A program made the translations under genes and the position numbers. 64,000 bases of DNA from Yonghaparkia sp. Root332 (GTDB lineage Bacteria; Actinomycetota; Actinomycetes; Actinomycetales; Microbacteriaceae). The notes below the pieces were generated by a model. The model saw nothing but the letters and a program-made list of their open reading frames with translations, was not told the origin of the DNA and did no database searches. Below are positions 33,277 to 49,300 of this stretch, in pieces (positions within the stretch are counted from its first letter, which is position 1; each line of letters opens with the position of its first letter). The stretch lies in contig NZ_LMCX01000001.1 of assembly GCF_001425665.1 (NCBI RefSeq), positions 776,623 to 840,622 on the forward strand, in the 5' to 3' direction.

Positions 33277-33930
33277 CTACGCGAGCACCGCCCGCCCGTC
33301 CCCGTAGCGCTCGCCGACCGGGATCTCCACGTCGACGACGTTGCCCGCCGGCGCGAGCGGGCACGCCCACGCGGGGTCGTACGCGCACGAGGGGTTGTAG
33401 GCGAAGTTGAAGTCGATCACGAGAGACCCGGGCTCGCGCCCCGGCCCGAGGTCGGCGCCCTTGACGGTGTCCAGGAGGTAGCGTCCGCCGCCGTAGGTGC
33501 CGCCCTCGGCGCGCGAGAGCGCGTCGCGGACGGGCACGAACAGCCCGCCACCGTACGACCGCAGCCGCCACACGTCGAGCGGGCCCACGCCGGGCACGTC
33601 GACGACCCCGATGCGCTCGAAGGGCACGACCCCGTCGGTGCCGGTCGGCACGTCGAGCGACGCGGGAGGAGCATCCGCGATCACGCACTCGAACCGCCAC
33701 GCGCGGTCGTAGGGCTTCACGCGCAGCCCGGTGAAGCGCTCGCGATCGGCGGGCAGCAGCGGCGAGGCGGGGTGCTCGAGGAAGAGGCGGTCGCGCTCGC
33801 GACGCCACACGTCGTGGGCGGCCTCGAGATCGGTCGCGCGCCGCACCTTCTCGTAGAGGCGGAAGACCGCGCGGCGCCAGCTCACCGTGTCGAGCGCGAC
33901 GCCGGCGGCCGAGAGCGTGCCGGCGCTCAC
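33277..33930 (-). CDS. DUF1684 domain protein
   Basis: A 217-residue cytoplasmic protein of the DUF1684 family. Its hallmarks are present: the WRRERDRLFLEHPASPL start region, YDRAWRFECVI, a central GGRYLLDTVKGAD, and the near-terminal DFNFAYNPSCAYDPAWACPLAP. Conserved Cys and aromatic residues there hint at ligand binding; no activity is established. The GTG at 33930 overlaps the stop of the SRPBCC gene (33927-33930), so the two are co-translated. Confidence 0.85.
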   Translation of the reverse strand: MSAGTLSAAGVALDTVSWRRAVFRLYEKVRRATDLEAAHDVWRRERDRLFLEHPASPLLPADRERFTGLRVKPYDRAWRFECVIADAPPASLDVPTGTDGVVPFERIGVVDVPGVGPLDVWRLRSYGGGLFVPVRDALSRAEGGTYGGGRYLLDTVKGADLGPGREPGSLVIDFNFAYNPSCAYDPAWACPLAPAGNVVDVEIPVGERYGDGRAVLA

Positions 33931-34427
33931 GGGCGGCTCGCGAACTGCGTGCGCCAGCCCGGGGCGAGGCGCTTGATCTGCCGCGCCCGCAGCTGCCAGA
34001 AGACCCAGAAGCCGATCATCACGACGGGGGTGAGGATGCCCGCGCCGACGTCGAGCCGATCGCGGAAGCGCGTGCGCCCGCCCGGCGCCACCGAGATCGC
34101 CATGCGGTGGTGCCACGAGCGGACGACGCGCATCGGACCGGATACCGGCCCGCCCGCGTCGTGCACGATGCGCTCGGTCGAGCCGTCGGAGAGCATCCGC
34201 GACTCATCGCTCAGCCTGATCACCTGCACGCCCATCGGCACGACGCCCAGCAGCGTCAGCTGCACGCGGTGCTCGCCGCCCGGCCACCGCTCGGGGAACC
34301 CGCCGGGCTCGAGCGACTCGACGGTCGTCCACGGCCCCGACACCGCCCGGAACACGGCCGGCGAGTGCACGGCCTCCCACGCCGCGTCGGGCGGGCAGTC
34401 GAGAACGAGATCGAGCGTCACGGGCAT
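33927..34427 (-). CDS. SRPBCC-family protein with a C-terminal membrane segment
   Basis: A 166-residue protein. The N-terminal part (LDLVLDCPPDAAWEAVHSPAVFRAVSGPW) opens like START/Bet v1-type SRPBCC ligand-binding domains. GILTPVVMIGFWVFWQL near residue 140 is hydrophobic enough to be a membrane helix, followed by a basic tail. It is coupled to the DUF1684 gene. CACACT lies six bases before the ATG, a weaker form of the leaderless box. The ligand is unknown. Confidence 0.7.
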   Translation of the reverse strand: MPVTLDLVLDCPPDAAWEAVHSPAVFRAVSGPWTTVESLEPGGFPERWPGGEHRVQLTLLGVVPMGVQVIRLSDESRMLSDGSTERIVHDAGGPVSGPMRVVRSWHHRMAISVAPGGRTRFRDRLDVGAGILTPVVMIGFWVFWQLRARQIKRLAPGWRTQFASRP

Positions 34428-34462
34428 GCGACCAGTGTGCTCCCCCTGGCTACCATCGACCT

Positions 34463-35032
34463 GTGACCGACCGCGCCAGCACCGAACCCGCCGACCCCGC
34501 CACCCAGGATCGCTACCAGGTGCGCTTCGACGTCGGGCTCGACGGCGCTCGCCGCATCGGCGGCTCGGCCCACCTGCTGGTCTGGTGCGATGCGATCGCG
34601 ACCGAGCAGGTTCCGGTGGATGCCCTGCCCCACCGCCTCGAGGTCGTCGACGCCCGTCTCGGCGCGGCCTCCGCGATCGCCCAGCGCCTCCTCGCGCTGC
34701 AGGTCGCGCGCGGCGAGCGCACGATGGTCGCCGTCGTCGCCGCGGGCTCCCCGCTCGAGAGCCCCGACGGGTTCCCCGTCGGGGACGTCCTGCTCGCCGG
34801 CGCCGTCATCGACGCGCTGGGCGCGGTCGGCATCGATGCGACGAGCCCCGAGGCGGCCGCGGCGGCCGCCGCCTTCCAGGGGCTCCGCGGTGCCGTGGGT
34901 CACATGCTGACCGCGTCGGTCGCCGGGCGGGCCCTCGCCGAGAGTCAGGGGGCGGATGCCCTTCCCGCCGCCCGCGCGCGCCTCGAGGAGTCGGCGCTCG
35001 TCATCCTGCGGGAATTCAGCCACTCCGCCTAG
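34463..35032 (+). CDS. conserved protein with weak ComB (2-phosphosulfolactate phosphatase)-like features
   Basis: A 189-residue soluble protein. The stretch MVAVVAAGSPLESPD then FPVGDVLLAGAVIDALGAVGIDATSPEAAAAA is reminiscent of the C-terminal half of ComB proteins, which have an alcohol-dehydrogenase-unrelated phosphatase fold. The first half (RYQVRFDVGLDGARRIGGSAHLLVWCDAI) could be the matching N-terminal lobe. Sulfolactate metabolism is not otherwise evident, so function is left open. The GTG start is supported by TACCAT six bases upstream (34451-34456). Confidence 0.45.
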   Translation: MTDRASTEPADPATQDRYQVRFDVGLDGARRIGGSAHLLVWCDAIATEQVPVDALPHRLEVVDARLGAASAIAQRLLALQVARGERTMVAVVAAGSPLESPDGFPVGDVLLAGAVIDALGAVGIDATSPEAAAAAAAFQGLRGAVGHMLTASVAGRALAESQGADALPAARARLEESALVILREFSHSA

Positions 35033-35084
35033 CGTTCCTCCCGGTCAGAGATCCACGTCTGGCACCGACCCGGGAGGACCCACC

Positions 35085-35387
35085 ATGAAGGCCCACGTCA
35101 ACGGCACCGTCATCGCCGAGGCTCCGGAGGAGCAGCTCGTCAAGATCGAGGGCAACTGGTACTTCCCGCCGTCGAGCGTGAAGAGCGAGTTCCTCGAGAA
35201 GAGCCCCACGCCGTACACCTGCCCCTGGAAGGGCGAGTGCCAGTACTTCACCGTCGTCGTCGACGGCCAGAAGCTGCAGGATCGCGCCTGGAGCTACCCG
35301 ACGCCGTACCCCGCATCCTTCGACCGCGTCGGAACCGATTACTCGGACTACGTCGCGTTCTGGAAAGAGGTGCAGGTCTCCGCGTAG
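35085..35387 (+). CDS. DUF427 domain protein
   Basis: A 100-residue single-domain protein. VKIEGNWYFPPSSV, YTCPWKGECQYF and WSYPTPYPASFDRVGTDYSDYVAFW are the DUF427 signature. The family has a small beta-tent-like fold and no established role. GGGAGGA precedes the ATG. Its TAG stop lies inside a perfect inverted repeat that also contains the stop of the convergent SprT-like gene. Confidence 0.9.
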   Translation: MKAHVNGTVIAEAPEEQLVKIEGNWYFPPSSVKSEFLEKSPTPYTCPWKGECQYFTVVVDGQKLQDRAWSYPTPYPASFDRVGTDYSDYVAFWKEVQVSA

Positions 35388-35407
35388 CGGACGAGTCGGC
35401 TACGCGG
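35380..35407. terminator. bidirectional hairpin spanning both convergent stop codons
   Basis: CCGCGTAGC (35380-35388) and GCTACGCGG (35399-35407) form a perfect 9-bp stem with a 10-base loop. The left arm contains the TAG of the DUF427 gene and the right arm the TAG of the SprT-like gene on the other strand, so one symmetric element serves both. Confidence 0.55.
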
Positions 35408-35855
35408 CGCGCTGATCGACCCAGTCGATCAGGTGCTGCGGGCTGAACCCGCGCGCGCACTGCCCGCACGACAGAGGCTTCGCGGGCTTGCGGAACCGGA
35501 CGAACTCGTGCCCGTTCGGGCAGCGGCCGCGCCAGCGCGCGCGCTCATCGGCGATCGGGCCGTCGTGGGTGCGCCCGCCCTCGTAGCCGAGCCCGCGGGC
35601 GAGCGCGCGCCAGACGGGACCGTGCCCCGTGCCGGGCCCGGCGAGCGCGTGCGCGACCTCGTGCAGCAGGATCTGGTGGATCTCGTCGTCCTCGAAGCGC
35701 GCGGCGAGGTGGCGCGAGACCGTGATGCGGCGGTCGGTGTAGTTGCACAGGCCCGCCCGCCGCGTCGCGTTGTCGAACCCGAAGCTCCACGTCGCATCGA
35801 GGTGAAGGCGCAGCAGGGCCTCGGCCCACACCCGCACGCGCTCGAGCTCGCTCAT
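35400..35855 (-). CDS. SprT-like zinc metalloprotease domain protein
   Basis: A 151-residue protein with the zincin motif HEVAH (His65, Glu66, His69) and a C-terminal zinc ribbon (CPNGHEF ... SCGQC). SprT-like proteins include Spartan-type proteases that digest DNA-protein crosslinks; bacterial ones are little studied. Its closeness to repair genes such as the SRAP/YedK and lhr-nei genes is suggestive but not tight. TAGCCT is six bases upstream of the ATG (35862-35867), although GGAGG in that gap could also act as a ribosome site. Confidence 0.85.
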   Translation of the reverse strand: MSELERVRVWAEALLRLHLDATWSFGFDNATRRAGLCNYTDRRITVSRHLAARFEDDEIHQILLHEVAHALAGPGTGHGPVWRALARGLGYEGGRTHDGPIADERARWRGRCPNGHEFVRFRKPAKPLSCGQCARGFSPQHLIDWVDQRAA

Positions 35856-35993
35856 GCCTCCAGGCTACGAGCCGCCGCCGACACGGGCGCTCCGCGCGTC
35901 CCAGCGCGCCGCGACCCGCCGTATGTTCGTTTAGCGAATGCGGAACCCGCGACGGACGAGCGTTCTAGTGGTGTGCGGCGTTCGCCGCGCGAC

Positions 35994-36024
35994 TACGCTC
36001 GCCCTGAGCGTGAGGAGAGTTCAC
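35994..36024 (+). promoter_or_regulatory. promoter -10 and ribosome site of the truncated hemoglobin gene
   Basis: TACGCT (35994-35999) is a TANNNT box predicting a start near 36006, and GAGGAGAG (36012-36019) is the ribosome site. A perfect inverted repeat GCGGCG-TT-CGCCGC (35975-35988) lies in the -35 region and may be an operator. Confidence 0.4.
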
Positions 36025-36432
36025 ATGCCGCTGATCCGCCGGCTCGGTGGCGACGAGGGCGTCGCCGCTCTCGTCGACCAGCTTTCCGCCCGGGTGAAGG
36101 CTGACCCGCTCATGGGCCCGTACTTCCGCGATGTCGACGAGGCGGCGCTGAATCGGCACCGCTCGATGTTCCTCTCCGCCCTGCTGGGCGGGCAGCACTC
36201 GTACACGGGCAAGACCGTCGCCGAGGCGCACGGCCCGTTCCGGCTCGGCGATGCGGAGTTCGACGCCTTCCTCCGCGTCATGAGGGAGACCCTCGAGGCC
36301 GCCGACGTCCCCGCCGTCGACCGCCGCACGGTGCTGCGACGACTGTCTCGACTGCGTGCCGACATCGTCAGCCGCGGCGTCTCGGTGGCGCCCGGCGCGC
36401 CCGTCTTCGGCGGGCCGGAGAGCTCCGGCTGA
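36025..36432 (+). CDS. truncated hemoglobin, group I-like
   Basis: A 135-residue 2-on-2 globin. IRRLGGDEGVAALVDQLSARV, DPLMGPYFRDVD, the HRSMFLSALLGGQHSYTGKTVAEAHGPF segment and FDAFLRVMRETLE match the family; His69 in EAHGPF is the likely heme-binding proximal His. It probably detoxifies NO or binds oxygen. The C-terminus has a short Pro/Gly tail beyond the globin fold. A small palindrome and a TTCG/CGAA repeat upstream (35925-35988) suggest regulation. Confidence 0.88.
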   Translation: MPLIRRLGGDEGVAALVDQLSARVKADPLMGPYFRDVDEAALNRHRSMFLSALLGGQHSYTGKTVAEAHGPFRLGDAEFDAFLRVMRETLEAADVPAVDRRTVLRRLSRLRADIVSRGVSVAPGAPVFGGPESSG

Positions 36433-36447
36433 GACCCGTCGGCAGCG

Positions 36448-36476
36448 CCTCCCCGCCCAGAGCCGCCGGGCGGAGG
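36448..36476. terminator. hairpin between the convergent hemoglobin and methyltransferase genes
   Basis: CCTCCCCGCCC (36448-36458) pairs with GGGCGGAGG (36468-36476) with a two-base bulge. It fills most of the 45-base gap between two convergent stops, so it can serve both. Confidence 0.4.
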
Positions 36477-36477
36477 A

Positions 36478-37338
36478 TCAGTCGCGCCGCGAGAACAGCC
36501 CGGAGGTCGGCTCCGGCGAGCGCACGGCGGTCGCATCGGTCGCGACCGGGGCGCCCGCGATCCAGTTGACGAGGTCGCGGCCGCTCGTCACCGTGGCCGG
36601 GTGCGGTCCGCGGGCCATCAGCCGCGGCATCCAGTCGAGCGGCAGCTCGCTCGTCGAGGCGATGAGCACGACGTTCCCGAAGCGGCGCCCCTTGAGGATG
36701 CCCGTCTCGGCGAGCGCGGCGACGTCGCGGTAGGCCATCCGCAGCGTCGCCGCCTGGGCTCGGGCGAAGGCGAGCCCGGGCCCGTCGGCCACGTTGACCG
36801 CGACGATGCCGTTCGGAGCGAGGAAGCGCCGCACCTCCTCGTGGAACTCGAGGCTCGTGACGTGGGCCGGGATGCGCGCGCCGCTGAAGACGTCGACCAC
36901 GATCAGGTCGACCGCGCCGTGCAGGGCTGCGGGGAGGCGCGCGAGCGTCGCTCGAGCATCCCCGTATCGCACCCGGATGCTCGCGCGGCGCGGCAGCGGG
37001 AGGTGCTCGCGCACGAAGGCGACGAGCTCCTCCTCGAGCTCGACGACCTGCTGCCGCGAGCCCGGGCGCGTCGACTCGATGTAGCGGGGGAGGGTGAGCG
37101 CGCCGGCCCCGAGGTGCAGGGCCGTCATGGGCTGACCGGCCTCGCCCCACTCGTCGATCACGTGGCCGATGCGCTGCACGTACTCGAAGAACAGGCGGCT
37201 GGGGTCGTCGAGATCGACGTGCGACTGGGGCGTGCCGTCGACGATGAGGCTCCAGCTGCCGGGCGACCATCTGTCGGGCTCGATGACCGCCCGCATGCCG
37301 TTCGAGAGCTGCCGCGAGACGGCGACGGGGGAGGACAT
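36478..37338 (-). CDS. spermidine-synthase-like class I methyltransferase-fold protein
   Basis: A 286-residue cytoplasmic protein. The S-adenosyl-binding region MTALHLGAGALTLPRYI, then QQVVELEEELVAFVREHLP, and LIVVDVFSGARIPAHVTSLEFHEEV follow the spermidine/spermine synthase fold. The catalytic Asp of aminopropyl transfer is replaced around the VDVFSG motif, as in the many actinobacterial fused or orphan homologues whose real substrate is not a polyamine. The start at 37338 was chosen by homology; upstream in-frame sequence looks non-coding. Confidence 0.8.
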   Translation of the reverse strand: MSSPVAVSRQLSNGMRAVIEPDRWSPGSWSLIVDGTPQSHVDLDDPSRLFFEYVQRIGHVIDEWGEAGQPMTALHLGAGALTLPRYIESTRPGSRQQVVELEEELVAFVREHLPLPRRASIRVRYGDARATLARLPAALHGAVDLIVVDVFSGARIPAHVTSLEFHEEVRRFLAPNGIVAVNVADGPGLAFARAQAATLRMAYRDVAALAETGILKGRRFGNVVLIASTSELPLDWMPRLMARGPHPATVTSGRDLVNWIAGAPVATDATAVRSPEPTSGLFSRRD

Positions 37339-37416
37339 GACCGCTAGCGTGCCACAGCCCGAGGCGGGGGCCGGCGCGGTTATAGCGCAGAGGGGCAGAT
37401 CGGTCAAGAATCCGAC

Positions 37417-37446
37417 TGGACACGGCGGGGCGGGCGCGCCTAGTAT
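37417..37446 (+). promoter_or_regulatory. putative rpoB promoter
   Basis: TGGACA (37417-37422) and TAGTAT (37441-37446) are separated by 18 bases. The start would lie near 37453, giving a leader of about 175 bases before the rpoB TTG. Confidence 0.45.
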
Positions 37447-37470
37447 TGAGGTTTGCGCTCCCCGACAACT

Positions 37471-37539
37471 TCAGCCGTCAAATGGCGGTCGGCTGACGTG
37501 CCCCGAGTATAGCGGCGGGGTGGGCCCGAGCACGGGCCC
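37471..37539 (+). promoter_or_regulatory. hairpins in the rpoB leader
   Basis: CAGCCG and CGGCTG (within 37471-37496) form one hairpin. GGGCCCG (37522-37528) and CGGGCCC (37533-37539) form a second, perfect 7-bp stem followed by TCAATGGGTTT. The latter could pause or attenuate transcription before rpoB. Confidence 0.35.
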
Positions 37540-37629
37540 TCAATGGGTTTCTGGCGTGATCACTCGACCGTGTTCATCTGTCGCTCCGGCGACGGTATTA
37601 GGGCTTCGACGCCCACGGAGGTTAGTTCG

Positions 37630-41124
<3,495 letters not shown>

Positions 41125-41175
41125 TCCGGGTCTCTCCCGAGACACTGACGACTGTTTACGAAAGAGAAGAATCAA

Positions 41176-45024
<3,849 letters not shown>

Positions 45025-45041
45025 GTCGCACCGCACCGCAC

Positions 45042-45071
45042 GAGGGCCCCTGCCGCACGGCAGGGGCCCTC
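45042..45071 (+). terminator. strong terminator of the rpoBC unit
   Basis: GAGGGCCCCTGCCG (45042-45055) and CGGCAGGGGCCCTC (45058-45071) are a perfect 14-bp inverted repeat with a CA between them. It separates rpoC from the secretion locus. Confidence 0.75.
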
Positions 45072-45137
45072 TGCCGTTGCCGGCGCGCGGCGGAAGCTGA
45101 GCACTCCGCGCGAAACGGTACGGTGGTGCAGGGCCCG

Positions 45138-45181
45138 GGGGAGCGCTCCCCATCGACGCGCGCCGACCCGTGCGCTTGGCT
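45138..45181 (+). promoter_or_regulatory. type VII locus promoter 1 with GGGGAGCGCTCCCC palindrome
   Basis: The palindrome GGGGAGCGCTCCCC occupies 45138-45151 (centre 45144.5). A candidate -10, TTGGCT, begins at 45176, 31.5 bases from the centre. The same palindrome and spacing recur at 50811 and 54689, so the site is probably bound by an activator near -43. It lies between the rpoC terminator and the RDD-FHA gene. Confidence 0.55.
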
Positions 45182-45206
45182 GGTCAGTCGTGGGAAGAGG
45201 GAGTGC

Positions 45207-46304
45207 GTGACTGCGATCAAGGCGTCGACCGAGTCGGCCGAGTCCCTCGGCCTGCGCACGGCCCCGGTCGGCCGCCGCGTCGGAGCCTCCGCGATCGACG
45301 GGGCGGTCATGCTCCTCGCGGTGAGTCCGGCCGGCGCGGCCGTCGTCGGCATCGCTCTGCGCGCCGTCGACTCGGGGCCCGTGGCCCTTCTCGACCTGTC
45401 GAGCACGGAGGTGATCCTCCTCATCGTCGGATCGGCGCTCGCGGGCGCGCTGGCGCTCGGTCAGGTGATCGCGCACGGCCTGCGCGGCCGCACCGCGGGT
45501 CGCTGGATGACGGGTATCCGCGCGGTGGCGATCGACGGATGGCGCGCTCCCGGATTCGGACGGGCGCTCCTCCGCGCTGTCGTCCTCGGCGCCGCGGCCA
45601 CTCTCCTGCCGATCATCGGACCGGCCGTCCTGCTCGCCTCACCCCTGTGGGATGGCGAGAGGCGAGGCCGGGGGCTCCTCGACCGCGTCGCGCGCGAGTG
45701 GGCGATCGATTCCCGACGGGGCCTCGACCCGCTCGACAAGGAGGCGATGCGGATCGCTCGTCGCGCGATCCGCGAGGCTCCGCGCCGACGGGTCGGCGAC
45801 GCCAGACCGCTGCACTCCGGGGACGCCCGCGCGAGCCTGCAGGTGCCCACCGATCGCTCGAGCGCCGGAGTCGTCTCCGCGGGCGCGGGAACCGAGTGGG
45901 CGCCCCCCGCCATCATCGCCCCGAGCCCGGCGCATCCTGCTCCTGCTTCCGTCGCCGCGCCGCTCGGCGGCATCCGCCTCCGGTTCGACGACGGCACGAG
46001 CCTCGCGCTCGTCGGCCGCGTGCTCATCGGTCGGGCACCGGCGCCCGAGCCGGGGGAGTCGGTCGACGAGCTCATCGCGCTCACCGACCCGAGCATGCAG
46101 CTGTCGAAGACGCACGCGCTCTTCGCCCTCGACGGCCCGGGCGCGATCGTCGTCGACCGCGACTCGCGCAACGGCGTCCGCGTGGTGGGGCATGACGGCC
46201 GGGGCGAGCTCGTGGCTCCGCGGACGCCCGCTCCGCTCGCCCCCGGGTCGATCGTCGAGCTCGGCGGGCGACGCATCACGATCGAACGGACCGACTCGGC
46301 ATGA
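45207..46304 (+). CDS. RDD-FHA membrane protein of the type VII secretion locus
   Basis: A 365-residue protein starting at GTG with GAGGGAG upstream. The N-terminal 155 residues form an RDD membrane domain (VGRRVGASAIDGAVMLLAV, the GRTAGRWMTGIRAV motif, LLRAVVLGAAATLLPIIGPAVL). A 95-residue linker leads to an FHA domain (LRFDDGTSLALVGRVLIGRAP ... LSKTHALFALDG ... VVDRDSRNGVRVVG) that would read phospho-Thr. The stop overlaps the EccC start (46301-46304), so they are made together. It probably anchors or regulates the translocase at the membrane. RDD-FHA proteins occur in other actinobacterial secretion loci, but the fold pairing is not a core ESX part. Confidence 0.8.
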   Translation: MTAIKASTESAESLGLRTAPVGRRVGASAIDGAVMLLAVSPAGAAVVGIALRAVDSGPVALLDLSSTEVILLIVGSALAGALALGQVIAHGLRGRTAGRWMTGIRAVAIDGWRAPGFGRALLRAVVLGAAATLLPIIGPAVLLASPLWDGERRGRGLLDRVAREWAIDSRRGLDPLDKEAMRIARRAIREAPRRRVGDARPLHSGDARASLQVPTDRSSAGVVSAGAGTEWAPPAIIAPSPAHPAPASVAAPLGGIRLRFDDGTSLALVGRVLIGRAPAPEPGESVDELIALTDPSMQLSKTHALFALDGPGAIVVDRDSRNGVRVVGHDGRGELVAPRTPAPLAPGSIVELGGRRITIERTDSA

Positions 46305-49300
46305 AGCTCAAGCTCTCCCTCCAGCGCCAGGTCGACAATCACGTCGACATCGTCGTCACCGCCGATTCCACCGCGACGGTCGCCGACGTCGCCGCGACCA
46401 TCGCCGCGGCCGACCCGCTCGCCCACCATCACGCGCGCACCCCCGGGGCCGGGGTCACGCTCTCCGTCGCCCCGCCCGTCGGGGGCGAGCTCGCGCCGCT
46501 GCCCGCCGATCAGCTCATCGGCGACGCGCCGATCGGGTCGGGCTTCATCGCGCGGGTCGTGCCCGACACCGCGCACGCCCGCCCGCGGAGGGGAGGCGCG
46601 GCCGCCGCGGTGCTCCGCGTGCACTCCGGGCCGGATGCCGGTCGGGAGTTCGCGCTCGCCCCCGGCCACTCGGTGCTCGGCCGCTCCGAGGGAGCGGACG
46701 TCCTGCTCGGCGACCCGCTCGTCTCCAAGCGGCACGCGAGGATCGAGGTCGGCCAGAGCGTCGAGCTCGTCGACCTCAACTCCGCCAACGGGCTCGTGCT
46801 CGACGGCGGACGGCTGCCTCGCATCCGCGTGCAGCCGCACCACCGCATCCTCATCGGGGACACGGAGATCTCGATCGAGCCGACGGCGTCGGCGACGGCG
46901 TCGGCGCCCGCCGTTCTCGAGCGCGGCGGAGCCCTGCTCTTCAACCGCTCCCCGCGGGTCGAGCTCCGCTACCCCGGCACGGAGCACGCCCACCCCGCCA
47001 TCCCCAGCGAGGCCGATCCGCGCCTGTTCCCGTGGCCGATGCTCGTCGCGCCGATCCTCCTCGGGCTCTCCCTCTTCGCCCTGACCAACCAGCCTCGGGC
47101 GCTGTTCATCATCGCGATGACGCCGCTCATGATGCTCGGCAACTTCGTCGGGCAGCGCACGCAGCAGGGCAAGAAGCTCCAGCGCGAGATCGAGATCTTC
47201 GAGGAGCAGTTCGACGAGCTCGAGATGAGGCTCGCGGAGGAGGTCGAGGTCGAGCGCGAGCGACGCCACGCCGAGGCGCCCGCGGTCGCCGACGTCTACG
47301 ACGAGTCCGTCCGGCTCGGCCCGCTTCTCTGGACCCGACGACCCGAGCACTGGAACTTCCTCTCCCTCCGCCTCGGCGTGAGCACGGCGCCGAGCAGGAA
47401 CACCATCGGGGGCAGGCAGGATCCGAAGGGCATCCCCTCGTTCGTCCGTCGCGTCGACGAGCTGCGCGAACGGCACGAGACGATCGACGACGTTCCGCTC
47501 ATCGAGCTGCTCACGAACTCGGGAGCCATCGGCATCGCCGGCCCGCAGCACCTCGCGGCCGACGTCGTGCGCGGCCTCGCCGTGCAGCTCTTCGGTCTGC
47601 ACGCGCCCAACGAGATCGTCACCGCGGCGATGGTCGGCCGGCCCTGGGCCTCCGAGCTCGACTGGATGAAGTGGCTGCCGCACACCTCGAGCCCGCGATC
47701 GCCCTTCGCCGACCACGCCCTCGCCGACAGCCCGTCGGCCGCGAGCGCGCTCCTCAACGGACTCGAGGAGGCCATCCTCGAGCGTCTCTCCGGGACGCCC
47801 ACGCGTCGCGGACCGCTGCGCACCGAGGAGACCGCGAACGCCCTCGGGTCGCGCGTGGGCGAGTCCTCCAGCGCCGCATCCTCGATCGACGGCGACCTCG
47901 CGCTCGTCCTGTTCGTCTCGAGCGACGCACCCGTCGATCGCCCCCGCCTCGCGCAGCTCATCGAGCGGGGGCCGGATGCCGGGATCTACACGATCTTCCT
48001 CGCCCCCACCGTCGAGTCGCTGCCCGCGACCTGCCGGACCTTCATCGACGCGACCGACGGGCTCGACTCGGCCCGGGTCGGCTACGTCCGAGACGGCGCG
48101 GCGTACGAGGGGGTGCGCGTCGAGGGGGTCTCGCGCGAGTACGCGGAGGTCTTCGCCAAGCGCATCGCGCCCGTCATCGACGCGAGCTCGCACGTGCCCG
48201 ACGCGAGCGACCTTCCGCGCAGCGTGGCGCTCCTGTCGCTCCTGGGACCGGACACCGCGGAGCAGCCCGAGGCGGTCATCGAGCGATGGCGGCAGAACAA
48301 CTCGGTGCTCGACCGCACGCGCGGGCCGCGCCCGCGGCTCAAGCGCGCGAGCACGCTCACGGCCTTCATCGGGCAGAGCAGCCCCGACGCGATGACCCTC
48401 GACCTTCGCACCCAGGGCCCGCACGCGCTCGTCGGCGGCACCACGGGGTCCGGCAAGAGCGAGTTCCTCCAGGCGTGGGTGCTCGGCATGGCCGCGGAGT
48501 ACAGCCCGGATCGCGTCACCTTCCTGTTCGTCGACTACAAGGGCGGGTCGGCGTTCGCCGACTGCGTCGACCTGCCGCACTGCGTCGGACTCGTCACCGA
48601 CCTGAGCCCGCACCTCGTCCGCCGGGCCCTCACGAGCCTGCGCGCCGAGCTGCACCATCGCGAGCATCTCTTCAACCGCAAGAAGGCCAAGGATCTCATC
48701 GAGCTGGAGAAGCGGCAGGACCCGGATGCTCCGCCCGCGCTCGTCCTCGTCATCGACGAGTTCGCCGCCCTCGCCTCCGACGTGCCCGAGTTCGTCGACG
48801 GCGTCGTGGACATCGCCCAGCGGGGCCGCTCCCTCGGGATCCACCTCATCATGGCCACCCAGCGCCCCGCCGGCGTCATCAAGGACAACCTGCGCGCGAA
48901 CACGAACCTCCGCATCGCCCTGCGGATGGCCGACGGCTCCGACTCCAACGACGTCGTCGGCGACCCGGTCGCCGGGTCCTTCGACCCGTCGATCCCCGGG
49001 CGCGGCATCGCGAAGACCGGGCCCGGCCGGCTCGTCCCCTTCCAGTCCGGGTACGCCGGCGGCTGGACGAGCGACGAGCCGGAGCGCGCGACCGTCCGCG
49101 TCGCCGAGCTCCGCTTCGGCGCGACGATCGTCTGGGAGGTGGACGGCGACGCGGAGTCCGACACGCACGAGGAGGACCTGGGCCCGAACGACCAGAAGCG
49201 TCTCGTCGCGTCGATCATCGGCGCCGCGGAGCGCGCGGCCATCCCCGCACCGCGCCGCCCGTGGCTGCCGGATCTCCCGACGACGGTCGACGTGCTCGCG

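Noticed and set aside
35925-35938. TTCG-N5-CGAA as an operator for the hemoglobin gene
   Set aside because: The arms are only four bases and lie far from the -10. Such short repeats are frequent by chance.
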